Positions 29,860 through 41,643 of a DNA stretch of 64,000 bases are shown here, in pieces. Source of the DNA: Gracilaria vermiculophylla (Eukaryota; Rhodophyta; Florideophyceae; Gracilariales; Gracilariaceae); NCBI GenBank assembly GCA_019155205.2, contig JAHNZQ020000004.1, forward strand, positions 1,158,135 to 1,222,134, in the 5' to 3' direction. How positions within the stretch are numbered: position 1 is the first letter of the stretch; the number at the start of each line of letters is the position of its first letter. A model generated the notes under the pieces. It saw only the letters and a program-made list of their open reading frames with translations, did not search any database and was not told the DNA's origin. The translations under genes and the position numbers were made by a program.

Positions 29860-32800
29860 ATGAACAAGATGGCTGCCATGAGCATAGCTCGCTTGGTGTC
29901 CTTCGTCGTGTTTGTCTCGTGTTTGTTGAAACTTTCTGCATCGGAACGGGTCGAATGGAAGATTAACCTTGGCGGGGAACCCACCAATGGCTTTCAAGCG
30001 GAGGAAGCTATTCTCGATGTAGGCGAGAACCTCGCTAAGATGCGTTACCATGGGCAAATCAAAGGAACTGGTTCAGACCTTAATGTCTTCAAGACGCAAC
30101 GGTTTTCTCGAGCAGAGGATTTGGTGTTGAACTTTCCGGTTCCAGACGGTGTATACGCCGTGACGTTGATGTTTGCCGAAACGTGGAAGGGGGCTTATGG
30201 GTCAGGAAATCGAGTCTTTGACGTAAGTAATACACTTGTTGATGAACCTTATAATACGGACGACTCTTGTTGGAAGGCGTTATTTGTGCTAACTGCTTTA
30301 CATCGCCCTCCTTACTGTATCACAGGTGTATCTAGGTTCAAAACCAGGTGGGATCGTTAAGGTCATTGATCAAATGGATCCGTTCCGTTCTGGCGGCCCG
30401 GCAGGACCTGTTCGAAGGAAGTTCAATGCGATTGCGACCCAAGGTGGATTAACGCTTGCTCTGCGCCCTATCAAACAGAATCCCCAGATAGCTGGCATTA
30501 TCATAAGTGGGTATTCCTATAGTAAGGCGTACATGGAAGACTTGCCGGTCGTGACAGCAGGGGCTTTGGAAGGCGTAGATTTTTCTGCGCTGAACAACAT
30601 TGGGCCGAGGACTCCCGCTGATCCCAGTCTCATATATGACCCCTCTCTCAACCCAAAATTCAAGGCATCAAACAAACCATCTTCATCTGTGGGTATACCA
30701 CCGCAGCCCTTCGCTGCTAGAGCACCGGGTGTCAATCCAGATTCGTCGACCGGAACACCAGCGCAGTCATCTGGAGCACTAGGACTGCCATCTGGAGCAC
30801 CAGGGCAGTCAACTGGAGCATTAGGGCAGACAACCGGAGTGCTAGGACAGTCAGCAGGAACTATTGGGCAGAACGCCGTCCCCAATCCGTACGGAACATC
30901 CCAAAGCGTGCAGAATATCAACGGTGCAAGTGCCGCACCTCCTATGACTCCTGGAATATCTTCTCCGTACTCCAATGCACCTTACGGAGCGGCTCCACAG
31001 GGGGGTTTGGGAGCATCTGGTGCTCTTCCATCTAGTCAGACTCAAGCCGCAGGACGACCTGCACCGGTGGCTGTTGGAACAGCACCGTACGGCGCGCCCC
31101 AAGCATACTCGCAATATCGTTCTTTCCGACGCCGACTCGCTTCATACTACGGAGAAGGAGCTCCGGTAAACTTCCCTTTCACCTCAAACGAGGGAACTGG
31201 AGATGGTGATTCATTTCAAACCCAAGCTGTTGGCGACCATTCGGGTCAAGTTGGAATGAGCCCAATGATGGCCCAAGGCAATCCGCAAGATGGCTTTAAT
31301 GGCAACTTTCAGAAACCTGCAAGCGCTGAAGACGGAGCCGCTCAAGCAGCGGGCTACAATGAAGTTGGACATGAAAACCGGGGAGAATTGTCACCACCTA
31401 ACACGGGCGAAGCATTGCCGCTCAGCGCTGAGAGTGAAGCTTCCAAAAATGATAACGAAGGTTCTCGAGGAGAGCCTTCATCAGAGATTCCAAGAGAGCA
31501 AGAACAAGCTTATGCCCAGAAGGAAACATTTCCCCAAGCCCCAATATCCCCGATTCCCCCATACTCTGATTCGCAAGCACCTGCCAACATTCGTGACGTC
31601 CACCAAGATGCTCCAGGTCCAATCGCCCACTCAGAAAGCCTGATGCCGGAAGCAACCGTTACGAATGTTGAACAAGAGAGAGTGGTCGCTCAGGAACACG
31701 CACTTCCCGAGCGAAAAGATGCTACGAGGCCGTTCACGAATTCCGAAGGCCTTGGTCGGGAAGCAACATCAACGAAGATTGAGCAGGATACAGCAATCAC
31801 TCCAGAGCATATTCTTCCTGACCCGGCCATTAATCCACATGGAAGATCTTTTTCTCGAAATGCTCCAAATATGGCTTCTGCCACACGGAATTATGATCCT
31901 CGCGAAATTCAACTTGGCACGGCAAGTCTTCAACGAGGAAGAGGTGAAGTCAGAGAAGGGCCATACTCAAACGAGCAAAGTAGTCAGGAACAGAATGGCT
32001 CTCCTAAAGATTTCATGGTCGGAATTCGTGACCAGATTCAGTCTTTGATCAGAAATTCAAGAAGCCCGAACGGAGTCCAAGAAGATGTGTTGAACAACGC
32101 TCAGGGTGTTCAAGGCGATATAGATTCCAATGCTCAGGCCCATGCTCTCATCGACTCACAACGCACGTTCAGACCAGTCGAGCGAGTTGGAGGTCGCTTT
32201 GGAACCGCGAAGTTGCTTGATGAAGGACATGGTTCAGGCTTTGACAGTCGGAAAAAAAGTGATGGGAATCCTCCTCCTTCGAATTCTGTAAGTGAAAAAG
32301 TATCTGAACTCGGTTCGTTCCGTGATACGCATTCATCCCAGAGAGGACGGGTAAGTGGTTTCGAAGGAGGAAAAAGTCGCCCGAAGCTCAGAGGCGAATC
32401 CTTGCGCGCAGATTACAGAGGTTTTCTGAGGTCAAGTGGAACAAGCGATGAAATGTTCTCCCGCCAGACACGTTCGCATCAAAGATTGAGGAACATGGGC
32501 TCGCGACAGATCAGTGGTGACATTCCTGGCCTTCCCGATACCGATCCTTCTGGGAATTCCGAAGAAGGTTCGGGAATTTCTGAAGTACCTCCTTCTGCAG
32601 GTGTTCATATTGGAGATGGGATCTTGGATGGGATCTGTATCGACAATTCGACCCATTGCAGCTGTGGCATGGTTAATGACCCTGCTGAGGAATGTTTGTA
32701 CATTGCGAAGGAGGACGTGGAACCCATGTTGTGTGTTCGACGGGCTTGCAGTGGAAAACTCATATGCGCCTGTGCTCCTGGAGCCAGCTCACTCTGCGAA

Positions 32801-32932
32801 CGATCGGTTGTTAGGAATATTCTTGTACCGGCTACCGTTCACAAGCATGGCCAGAGGGAGGACTCAGACATTGTTCCCTGTCGCAGGGAAAATTTAGAAC
32901 ATGGCATCAATGTCTTAACTCCTGCTGTTTGA
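29860..32932 (+). CDS. Secreted malectin-domain protein with repeat linker and Cys-rich C-terminus (two exons)
   Basis: Exons 29860-30222 and 30326-32932 give 989 aa. The 103-nt intron has GTAAGT, TGCTAAC (30288-30294) and CACAG; the join restores NRVFDVYLG, a typical malectin strand. A signal peptide covers about 1-28 (SFVVFVSCLLKLSAS). The malectin domain spans about 30-175: WKINLGG, the aromatic-rich MFAETWKGAYG, then RVFDV. The middle 600 residues are disordered, rich in Gly, Ser, Pro, Gln and Glu, with five 7-residue Gly/Gln repeats near 268-303. Residues about 880-989 hold at least ten Cys (CIDNSTHCSCG, CVRRACSGKLICAC). Malectin domains bind oligosaccharides, so a role in cell wall or mucilage is inferred. 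The C-terminal module is not one I recognise. Confidence 0.87.
30764..30871 (+). repeat. Five degenerate 21-nt repeats (7-residue QSxGxxG) in malectin gene
   Basis: The coding sequence repeats every 21 nt as QSSGALG, LPSGAPG, QSTGALG, QTTGVLG, QSAGTIG. It lies just after the malectin domain and probably forms a flexible linker. Confidence 0.85.
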
Positions 32933-35896
32933 GACGTCACGACATGAAAACTAGAACTCTAAGCTCCGTATTGCTGAGAGAAGTTCGAGTATCTTTATTC
33001 TTCGACTAAGCATACATGCGGCAGACACAAACAGCTGTATGTCTGTGGGAACAAGCACCATCCTCCTTCAGTACCAATAGAAACGTAAAGGTAACATGCC
33101 TTCGTAAATGAGAAGTGAACGTTTCTACGTATACGTGATCTCGAAGTTAGCAAAATTCCTATATGAGAATTTAACGAGATGAATATCATATGTGGGCTCC
33201 CCGAGTTCTACGGAACGGGGTGTGTCGAGTATCTCACATACGAACGAGAATACGGCCCTTTTGCGGGATTTTTCTGATTCAATGCTTTTTAACCAAGATG
33301 CAAGAAACAACTCTTGGATGTGAAATATAATCTTATGGATGGATACGGTATTGTACGTTTAAAACAGAAATCAGGAACGGCATGAAGGATCAAATATTCG
33401 TCGACCTCTAATTTTTGCTTCCATTGTGACACTGCCGTCGTCGTCGTTTTTCATCTGTAGCTCTAGAAGACTCATCATTGCCGGCAAATGCTCTCACCGG
33501 GACGAGCTACGGACAGCACTCGGAGATCAAATAGCTGATAATGTACCTAGGAACACCATATGTTTTGGATATTTGCGTGAGAAATTCGAAGTCTTCTTTT
33601 TTTTCTTTGGTTTCCTTGTCGATCGACATCATTTTTTCTTTCCTTCACTGACTTATATTATTGGCAAGGTTTTGTCTCTCACAAAGAAGTCTCGCCTGCA
33701 TGGTATGAATACTCTAATTCCATTGTCCGTTTCACCTCGTGAAATCCCCCTTTTTTTTGTTCATCGTTCAGTATTCTTGCGCAGTCATCGACGGAAGAGC
33801 TCTCTACGAAAACACGTTTTACAAAAACACGTCTCACAGAAATGCCATTGCAGTGGAGGGTTTTGGCTTCGCGACTGGCCAAGAAATGAATGCGATGCAG
33901 CTTTTCAGAATTAGACTGTAGCCTCGTCCATTTACTCCTCACATCCATCCTGTAGCACACCTTGAACTCTGTAGCGTTGATAGTGAGTACACCTGAATAA
34001 GAAGCTAAAGAACAGAACAGCTGCTCTCAATCATTGATCATATCTTACCCGTTTTCGAAAACCCACCTAACGCGCTATTACAAAACGAACCATGGCATAT
34101 GAAGTTGATCAGCAACTTGCTGAAGTTAATGTGAGATAAACATCAAGGTGATTAAGCCGTCGAGAGCAACTCCTACATCCAATTCAGTAATATGTCCAAC
34201 TCCGTCGCTGCGTGCCATATATTCAAGCGGATATTACATAAGATTATAGATAAAACCCGGATGTCTGAACGGATGCGGTCTGAATATCTATCACCCATAG
34301 CAAAGATGATTTCTTTATTCAAGCGTCCCGGAGAAGTTCTGCATGGCATACGTGCTGGTCGTACCATCGAGAACAAACGAATTTTATGAATCAGAGAAGA
34401 GTAAGTCAAAGTCAAACCATGAAGAGTTGCGCTCGACAATGATCCAAACATAAAACTCCCTTTCCATCTGAGGGGTGGAACAGCCTAGTGTTCAAGGGCC
34501 GATATACCTCAGTAAATGGTGGCAATCTTTGGTAGTCAAAATGCATCTTTAGATACCGTATGAAAAACAATCTAAATATTACAGCGTTATATATTATATA
34601 CTTATTGCACCACCGAAGAAAGTGATAAAGCCTTTTGACAAGAACTGGAAAGTGCTTTTTGCATCATGCCGAAGTACACCTCAAAATGAGCTCAGACATG
34701 GATAGATGGTAAAAATCGCTTGATCAATCTTGTCCGTTGCAAAATAATCGCCTAGCAAAAATAGAAAAAAAGAAATGACAAAGGAAACCCATACCCAGTT
34801 TCATCTTAATGTACATGTATATATTCCGAATTGCAGCATGCCCCGCCGAAGAGCTTATCATCACCTTCACACGCAGCTAAGATCTCCCGCACATGATTTT
34901 GCTCCATTGCGCTTAAAAAATGCCCAATTGTTTACTCACAAACGCTTGATAAGGTTCTGTCGTGATTTGACTGTTTCTCCTTGATTCTGCATTAACCTTT
35001 CCAGCATTCATTGAACGATAGCTCCGTCTTGACAGCATTTCGTGGGTAAGATTCTCTGTCACCCTATCAGAATCCACAGAACTTTTATTATCGTTCATTT
35101 CCTACAATTTTGGTTTATGTAAGGGAACACTATTGGCGAATAATTCCCTCAAAGAGCCGAGACTGGCTTGTACAGCGCTTCACACTTGGAGTTGGGAAGC
35201 GATCGCATTCTGAGCCACGTTATAGTCATCACGGATTCATACTGTTTACGTTTTAGCGAGTCCTCGTATCCATGCTGTCTTTTCTATACCTGAACAAAAT
35301 CTGAAAGCAAATGAATCATCTCCCAAGCCCTTAACAATAACTGTAGGCGCTTCATGAAAAAAGTCTATGCGTAAACGATGTCTTTTCACTCGCGGTGTCT
35401 CTGTATTATATTTTTGGCAGAATCACGTCGTTTGACGAGTCAGAAGCTTGAAAATGGGAAAGATATTGAAGCCACAACAGAGCCTTTAGCGCAGAAGAAA
35501 CAGGCTCCATTTTCTAGCGTCACGTCTGTGTTAGATGCTACGGTGCGGAAGCAACGATATGATTGCAATGTGGTCACATATAGCCTCACGTGAATACACA
35601 TAGACAGCGGAGTACACACCTAGACCCTGTGACAAAAAAGCGATGCGCATGTATAGAGGGCGAACCCATCAGTTTGCTGAGAACTCGTGGGCACGTTGAA
35701 AAGAAGTAGAAGACTATTAGTTACGTTGCTGTTTAATATGATGGGTTAATAGTGATATTTTGAAAGCTTGTAAGGTCTTGATGTACACTACCTTGTACAT
35801 ACTGAAGGGCGAAGGCACACGAGCGGATTTGCTAAATTCAGGCAAAACTAATCTGAAAGATGTCATAAAGCGATTGTGATATTTTTGCTGCTTGAG
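32933..35896. other. AT-rich gene-poor gap of about 3 kb
   Basis: The longest gap in the first half. It is rich in A/T runs and stop codons. Only fragments look protein-like, such as the plus-strand ends near 33460-33560 (IIAGKCSHRDELRTALG) and 33770-33921 (AIAVEGFGFATGQEMN). They lie in different frames with no clean splice join. They could be exons of a small undetected gene or decayed coding DNA. No tRNA, LTR or terminal repeat was seen. Confidence 0.4.
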
Positions 35897-36904
35897 CTAA
35901 TTAGGCACTCGGCGCACGTTAGTTTGGTTGGCAGCGTGACCAACCAAAGTTCTCATGAAGGCGGCGAAGGCAACAACAAGCTCAAACATTTTGAACTGGC
36001 TCACGATGACTTTCTTGAGCTCTTCAGCCATGACAATTTGATCGTTCGGAATGATGGACATTTGGGTGGTTACGCGACGGAGGGGGGGAGGGTTTTCAAC
36101 GCAAACTTCAAGCAGCGGTGGGTATGAAGTATCGCAAACCTCGGGCTCAATACCTGGATCGCACACAACTTGTTCCAGCGACTGTATGTCGGGCAAGTAG
36201 GCCATGTCAACGGCATGATAGCTCGGGGCTGGGGTACTTCCCGCATTGGCCGTAGTGAACTCGAATGGGTTGAGCTCTTCGGAATCGACCTCGAAGGTAG
36301 AATTCGATCCGGATGATGGAGTAGTAGGGGTGCAAGAAGACGTTATATTGTTGATGTGCGGAATACTTTGGAGTTCAGGGCTCTTGTGATTGCATGGACA
36401 GTGACAGATAATTTTCCGCTTCTTCGGTTCGCACATTTTGAGGTACACTTCTGGGCGGTCGGTTCCAAAGGTGAAAGTGACGAGGCTGAAGGACTCTTTG
36501 AGGGTGGAAGGGGATGAGTTATGCATTTGAGAGGCTTGGTCCACTGAGGGCGGTGATAAGACTTGATGGGCGGTGGAGTTGACGACGGGTTTGGATGTGG
36601 CTTTGATGGTGGTGGGGAAGTAGTAGAAAGTATTAATATCGTCGGGAGCTGTGACGGAGGCGGGGCAATAATTGGGGGAATTGGGCCGAACAGGGATGAA
36701 CGACGAAACCAGGGCTATGGTGAAGATTGAAATGATGATGAAGGCGGATAAAGCAAGCATAGTATTAACAGAGGGTTGCAGGTGGAATGGGGTCGAGGAT
36801 AGCATGGAGACGAAAAAATCGGGGTCTCCGAACTTGGCCAAGAATTGGCAGAGCTTCATGAGCGCCAGCGAGGTGCACGTGAGGGAGGCAGCGAGATGGA
36901 ACAT
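35897..36904 (-). CDS. Hypothetical membrane protein
   Basis: 335 aa from ATG 36904; a longer version would need a TTG start. Two hydrophobic segments near the N-terminus (MFHLAASLTCTSLALMKL and LALSAFIIISIFTIALVSSF, about 49-68) suggest a signal plus anchor or two TMs. The rest is Ser/Thr/Pro-rich with NxS/T sites and a Cys/His cluster (KKRKIICHCPCNH, about 170). Acidic and Pro-rich patches and the hydrophobic C-terminal helix ELVVAFAAFMRTLV complete it. No family is recognised. It diverges from NAA30, with a GC-rich 700-bp region between. Confidence 0.6.
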   Translation of the reverse strand: MFHLAASLTCTSLALMKLCQFLAKFGDPDFFVSMLSSTPFHLQPSVNTMLALSAFIIISIFTIALVSSFIPVRPNSPNYCPASVTAPDDINTFYYFPTTIKATSKPVVNSTAHQVLSPPSVDQASQMHNSSPSTLKESFSLVTFTFGTDRPEVYLKMCEPKKRKIICHCPCNHKSPELQSIPHINNITSSCTPTTPSSGSNSTFEVDSEELNPFEFTTANAGSTPAPSYHAVDMAYLPDIQSLEQVVCDPGIEPEVCDTSYPPLLEVCVENPPPLRRVTTQMSIIPNDQIVMAEELKKVIVSQFKMFELVVAFAAFMRTLVGHAANQTNVRRVPN

Positions 36905-37598
36905 GTTAACAGGCGGAACGTGACGCAAGACGGGCAGACGGAGGAAGAAGCGAGGGCGCGGAGCTGCTCGGCAATGAGCAGCTGGCAGAGGGGCGGGCGG
37001 GACGGAGAGGAAGCGGTAGGCGAACGGGCGGCATGTTATGAAGACGCGGACAAGCCGGCGGGCGAGAGCGCGCGCATCGAATTAAAGAAGACGCGCGCTT
37101 CGCGGCGACATGATGTGGTGGCGGCGCATGCGGCGCGCGCACGGAGACGGCCGCTTTCCAATTCGGGCGCGGCTACGCGTCGCTGCAATCAATTCACCCC
37201 CGGCTCGTGTGCTCATGCGCCGTGGCAAGAGCCATGTCGGCATCGTGGCCACGATGCCACGTGCCCGCCCGACTCGCTCAATTCCGTCCTCCTGTGTTAC
37301 CTCCGGCTAGGCGTCAATCACGGATTTTGTCGTGTTTAAGAACTTGTCTTCGTCGTGGTCTGGGCGAGCTGCACGTTCCCGTGACGGCATCGAAGGTGCG
37401 TGGTCACACTCGTAGCAGTGCCCACAATTTTTGGCGGCGACACCTCCGCCTCAATCCTCGATCCGACGGGCCGTCGGCTCGTCGACGCCGGCGCTCCTTT
37501 TTGTAGCAGCCCCTCTTCTTTCTCCGCGCCCATTTTCGAGCATAATTCATCCACACGCATCTTCCCAACGTTCTACTGTGCTCCATCCCTCCAAACTC
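36905..37598. other. Divergent promoter region between membrane protein gene and NAA30
   Basis: GC-rich with GGCGCGCGC-type runs around 36950-37150. ORFs in all frames here are composition artefacts. Confidence 0.5.
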
Positions 37599-38264
37599 AT
37601 GGCCGCAGTAGAGCATCCCGTGCGCATAATTCCGTACGTTTTGTCCGCTCATCCTCTTTCCGGTTGGATGCCCGCCCATCTCACACCAGTCTCAACTCGC
37701 GCCAAAAAGATATCGCGATGAGAATCACCTTGCTCTCATTCAGCCCCTCATCGACAACGATCTATCTGAACCGTACTCGATTTTCACCTATCGTTACTTC
37801 ATTTCGCAATGGCCCCACCTGTGCTTTCTCGCTATGCGCGAGCAGCAGTGTGTGGGGGCAATAGTCTGCAAATTGGTAAGCAGCGCCACCTCCAGCAGCA
37901 AACGCCTTCTCGCAGCCTGGCACTCCTACCGTCCACTAACAAGCCAGCCCTCTCAAAGGAATCGCACAAGCGCACCGTAATGCGCGGTTACATAGCGATG
38001 CTTGTCGTGCACCATGAGTGTCGCAAGCTCGGACTTGGCTCCAAACTTGTCTCGACGGCCATCGACGCAATGATCACTCACAACTGCCATGAAGTGACGC
38101 TGGAAGCTGAGGTCACCAACAAAGCCGCCCTCCGACTCTACCAGAACCTTGGCTTCATCAGAGACAAACGTCTCGAAAAGTATTACTTGAATGGAAATGA
38201 TGCTTTCCGTCTGAGACTCAAACTCAGGTCTACACTAGCCGCATTGTCCCGTGACAGCATGTAA
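37599..38264 (+). CDS. NAA30: N-alpha-acetyltransferase 30, catalytic subunit of NatC (three exons)
   Basis: Exons 37599-37633, 37710-37875 and 37959-38264 encode 168 aa. Intron 1 (76 nt) has GTACGT and a weak AAAAAG acceptor; intron 2 (83 nt) has GTAAGC, branch CACTAAC (37934-37940) and CAAAG. Both joins keep frame and reproduce the family sequence: [15 protein letters not shown], then [24 protein letters not shown] joined to [15 protein letters not shown]. The acetyl-CoA loop reads [11 protein letters not shown] (R/QxxGxG/A). The substrate-binding end has [19 protein letters not shown], diagnostic of Naa30/Mak3. With Naa35 and Naa38 it acetylates N-termini such as Met-Leu and Met-Ile in the cytosol. 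In yeast and plants NatC loss affects membrane targeting and photosynthesis. Confidence 0.94.
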
Positions 38265-38398
38265 CGAATCAAAGATTTCAAACCATAATGACAAACTTAC
38301 GCAGGCGCTGAATATTGACCGCTTTTGTTTAATTTCCGTCGTGTGCTCTCCCTGTTTCCACTTCTAAACGCTTATAACCCGTTACACATTCTCATATC

Positions 38399-41176
38399 TC
38401 AACTTTCTTCATCAAAGTCTGATTCGTATGCCTCCCCATAGTTCCACAGATATGCTCGGGATGCAATGCCCACTTCTTCAAACTGGCGGAGCTCTTTGAA
38501 GGCTGCTTTAGAGACTCGATCTTTCTTCCTAACAATGCGAGCTAGTCCGGCCTTCAATATCTCTTCCCGAACACTCAACGAGCCGACGCGTGCGTCGGAA
38601 CCGCCGGCAACTGGCACTGAGATATCACCAATAACCTTTGACGGCCCTTCCTTCGACGAAACCGAGACATTCACTTCCTTTCCATAGATCATCTCTCGCA
38701 GAAACTCTCCCGCAGGGACGCCACAAGGGTCATCCTCCGCAGGTACGACCACATTGGCTAGTGCCACTTCAATTGCAATTGGAGCTGCCGTTGAGATTCC
38801 ACCAACAGTACTGAAACGGCGAATGTCTTTGATTGTCACACGATCTTCATTTCCGTAATCAAGGAAACGCACATCGATCTCTCCGGATTTGTGTACATAG
38901 ACGATTCGAGCCCTGTACCATTCGTTGTCCGCACTGAACTTAGCCGCCACTACTTGCCCGGGTCGTAGTCCTGCAATCGGTGTGGCAGGCTGTGTATCAA
39001 GTGACATGGAACGTAAACCAGTTTCTATCGAGGCAAGAGCGGACTTGGACGTATCACGATTCTGCACGAAAATTCTACCACCAAACCCTATTTCACACAC
39101 AACCCCCGCGAAGCTCTTTGATTCAATCTGATTTTGTTCTTCAGCAGCCGCATTTGAAGAACTTCTTTCCTCGTAATCTTTCCATATACCCTTCTTGCTC
39201 TCCTTTGAACGCTTCTCGATGCCACTGTACAGTCTCCCGGAGGGGTCTCGTGACGGATCAAAGGATTCGTGGATGTACCCATGTCCATGCTCTAAAAGCA
39301 AAGCCGAGACATCGGTCTTCTCTCCAGAGGGACTAATGATATGCATGTTACCAATGAAAGCACCGACTCTGTCTACGTTGCTGATTACGACTTCGACTTC
39401 ACGTTGCATGATATTGTCTCGCGCAAAATCGATAGCTTCATCTCCATGAGGTTCCCCAGGCATCTCGTCAGTTACCGAACCATCGGGAGCGAAAGACCTT
39501 CTTGTCGGCTGTGGGCATCGCACGGCACGCAATGCCAAGCTGATCAGCATGGACTCTGAAGCAAGGAATACTCGGAACCGGGAGGCCGTAGACACATACT
39601 CTACCAGTCCTCGATATGGACCATTTCGTTGCAACCCGGACAGCACGTCCCGAGACCTTCGCTTTGCGTCTTGGCCAGTCAAATTGTTAATTCTTCTAGT
39701 TACTGTCTGATTATCCCCATGGATTCCTTTCTTTAACTCCATGGCAGCCTTTTGTCGTTCAAGGTATTCTTCATAATTAGGAGAGCGCTCTTCTTCAGCG
39801 CGGTGTCTGACAACTGCCAACAATCCCGCGGATATGAGAGATAGAGCTATGTCTTGATTTTTTTGGTCACCTTCCCGTCCCACTGTGGCAAAGTGCATGG
39901 CTTCCTTTCGCATAGATTCTTCAGATGGAGCTCGGGTGTACTCGATCTTCACGGTGACTCGTCTACCGATAAGCTTTTTGCGCAAGGCTTCACGTGCCTC
40001 AGTGGCGGGCCCGATTGAAATGGTGGACTTCTCTCTGGCCCCACGTTCAAGACGGTTCGCTCTAACAGAAGCAAGTGAAACTCTACGAAGGTTGCCGGTA
40101 TTGTCGTCCCGGACGACAATCATATCACCGCTAACAACCTCCACACACCGGCCTGCAAACGATTCTTCGTTGACGACGGGGCGCTTGAAGCCCTTCCACA
40201 CGCCAACTTGACGATCCATTGCAGAGCGTTCCGCGGCTCTCAGAGTAGAGGCCTTTGCCGACAGATCAATGCTCCAACTGACAGTCTTGGCAAAGCCTGC
40301 ACGAAGGAGCTCTTCTCCAATGTACATCTTTCCGTTCGGATCTTCAATCGTCGCGAAGATGAGTCCATTCCGATCCTCGCCCTCCACAGAGACTATCACG
40401 TCACGGTTGAGGAGTCGCAGTTCTGTGAGGAATCGGGCATTGATGGCGTACGGCATGGGCGTCGGCTGAGAAGCAGGGTTTTCAGGATCTTGTCTTCTGA
40501 AGCCCGGGCATTGCACGCCTGACAAGCACAGAGTGAGCAGGCGATCTCCTATGTCAGATTCGGAAGTGCACGGAACGTTCTTTAGAAACACTTTGAGAGC
40601 AGAGCCATTTGCAACGTATTCGACGACGCCTTGCAGCTGACGGCCTCGACACCAATCGACAAAGCTGGAACTTTCCATGAGTTGAGCATCGGCACGCGGC
40701 ACACGACGAGAGATCGGGGCGGATGCTCCCGAATGCAAGCCAATTGAGTTGGCTGAAGCCTTGTCCTCTGCGGCCAACAGGGCTTCGTATTCTGGGGAAC
40801 AGTCTTCAGTGTCGTTGAGCGGACGTCGGACACGGGCCATACCGGCAGAAACGACATCGATGTTGATGGAATCTCCGTCGTGCATGAACACGGTGGCGAA
40901 GACGCGGTTGAGAGACTGGACGCGGTAGTCAATGCGGAAGGTGACAACCTTTCCGATGAGCTTTTCGCGCAAGTACTCGCGACTGGCCCAAGCGTAAGGC
41001 TCATCGGAGACGGCGTCGCGGGAAAGCAGAGGCGCCTTCAGGCTGGAGAGGGTGATCCGCATCTCTGGGGGCGGGCCGTGTACCGGCGCCTGTTGTTTCA
41101 TGAGGAGAAGCGTGTCTCCGGAGGGGACGCCCTTGACCAGGCCGGAAAGAGGTGCGGTAGATGAAATGGCGACCAT
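38399..41176 (-). CDS. Tudor-SN / SND1-type staphylococcal-nuclease Tudor protein
   Basis: 925 aa from ATG 41176; the upstream in-frame extension to 41254 is weaker. The layout is that of Tudor-SN (usually 900-990 aa). Four staphylococcal nuclease-like repeats (about 10-150, 190-335, 355-500, 530-675) begin with SGLVKGVPSGDTLLL, QGVVEYVANGSALKVF, AGRCVEVVSGDMIVV and RGLVEYVSTASRFRVF. Then comes a Tudor domain (about 735-790: LRPGQVVAAKFSADNEWYRA, FLDYGNEDRV) embedded in a fifth, split SN domain. Tudor-SN takes part in RNA-induced silencing, spliceosome assembly, stress granules and mRNA stability. The DYGN aromatic cage needed for symmetric dimethyl-arginine binding is kept. No intron. Confidence 0.95.
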   Translation of the reverse strand: MVAISSTAPLSGLVKGVPSGDTLLLMKQQAPVHGPPPEMRITLSSLKAPLLSRDAVSDEPYAWASREYLREKLIGKVVTFRIDYRVQSLNRVFATVFMHDGDSINIDVVSAGMARVRRPLNDTEDCSPEYEALLAAEDKASANSIGLHSGASAPISRRVPRADAQLMESSSFVDWCRGRQLQGVVEYVANGSALKVFLKNVPCTSESDIGDRLLTLCLSGVQCPGFRRQDPENPASQPTPMPYAINARFLTELRLLNRDVIVSVEGEDRNGLIFATIEDPNGKMYIGEELLRAGFAKTVSWSIDLSAKASTLRAAERSAMDRQVGVWKGFKRPVVNEESFAGRCVEVVSGDMIVVRDDNTGNLRRVSLASVRANRLERGAREKSTISIGPATEAREALRKKLIGRRVTVKIEYTRAPSEESMRKEAMHFATVGREGDQKNQDIALSLISAGLLAVVRHRAEEERSPNYEEYLERQKAAMELKKGIHGDNQTVTRRINNLTGQDAKRRSRDVLSGLQRNGPYRGLVEYVSTASRFRVFLASESMLISLALRAVRCPQPTRRSFAPDGSVTDEMPGEPHGDEAIDFARDNIMQREVEVVISNVDRVGAFIGNMHIISPSGEKTDVSALLLEHGHGYIHESFDPSRDPSGRLYSGIEKRSKESKKGIWKDYEERSSSNAAAEEQNQIESKSFAGVVCEIGFGGRIFVQNRDTSKSALASIETGLRSMSLDTQPATPIAGLRPGQVVAAKFSADNEWYRARIVYVHKSGEIDVRFLDYGNEDRVTIKDIRRFSTVGGISTAAPIAIEVALANVVVPAEDDPCGVPAGEFLREMIYGKEVNVSVSSKEGPSKVIGDISVPVAGGSDARVGSLSVREEILKAGLARIVRKKDRVSKAAFKELRQFEEVGIASRAYLWNYGEAYESDFDEES

Positions 41177-41643
41177 GGTAGGTAGAGGCGTGGAGGAGAG
41201 TGCGAGAGAAGAGAGTGCTAATGGTGAAGGCGATGAGGAAAGGATGATCGGCAACCAAGTTTGGCGGCGGGTATGGAAAAGACCACGCTTTTAAGCGTGT
41301 GAGGCGTTGCAGCAAGAGTGGAGCGAGCGCGGTTTGGAGAGCACAACGTACAGCGAAAGCCGAACGTGGGCGGTACGGGGAGCGCTTTACTCCAGCGGAC
41401 GCGGGTGAAGTAGTACTGGGGTACGGCGCTACACCTCGCGGTCGGCCGCACAGCGTTCGTAGGGGTGCGATGCGCGGCTGGATCGCGATGGGCAGCATGC
41501 GTGTAGTGTGCCGTGTACGTTGATTGACAGCCAGTGACAAGCCAATACGCGTCACGGAGGCGCGCGCGCGCCTCGCGCGCTTGCCACGCTGCACCGGTGC
41601 GCGGCAGTGGGCGCTGTGCCGCTGCGTGCAGTAACGCCCGCGC
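41177..41643. other. Intergenic, between Tudor-SN promoter and alpha-kinase 3' end
   Basis: Both genes are on the minus strand. GC-rich, with alternating CG runs near 41555-41580. ORFs on either strand are composition artefacts. Confidence 0.5.
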
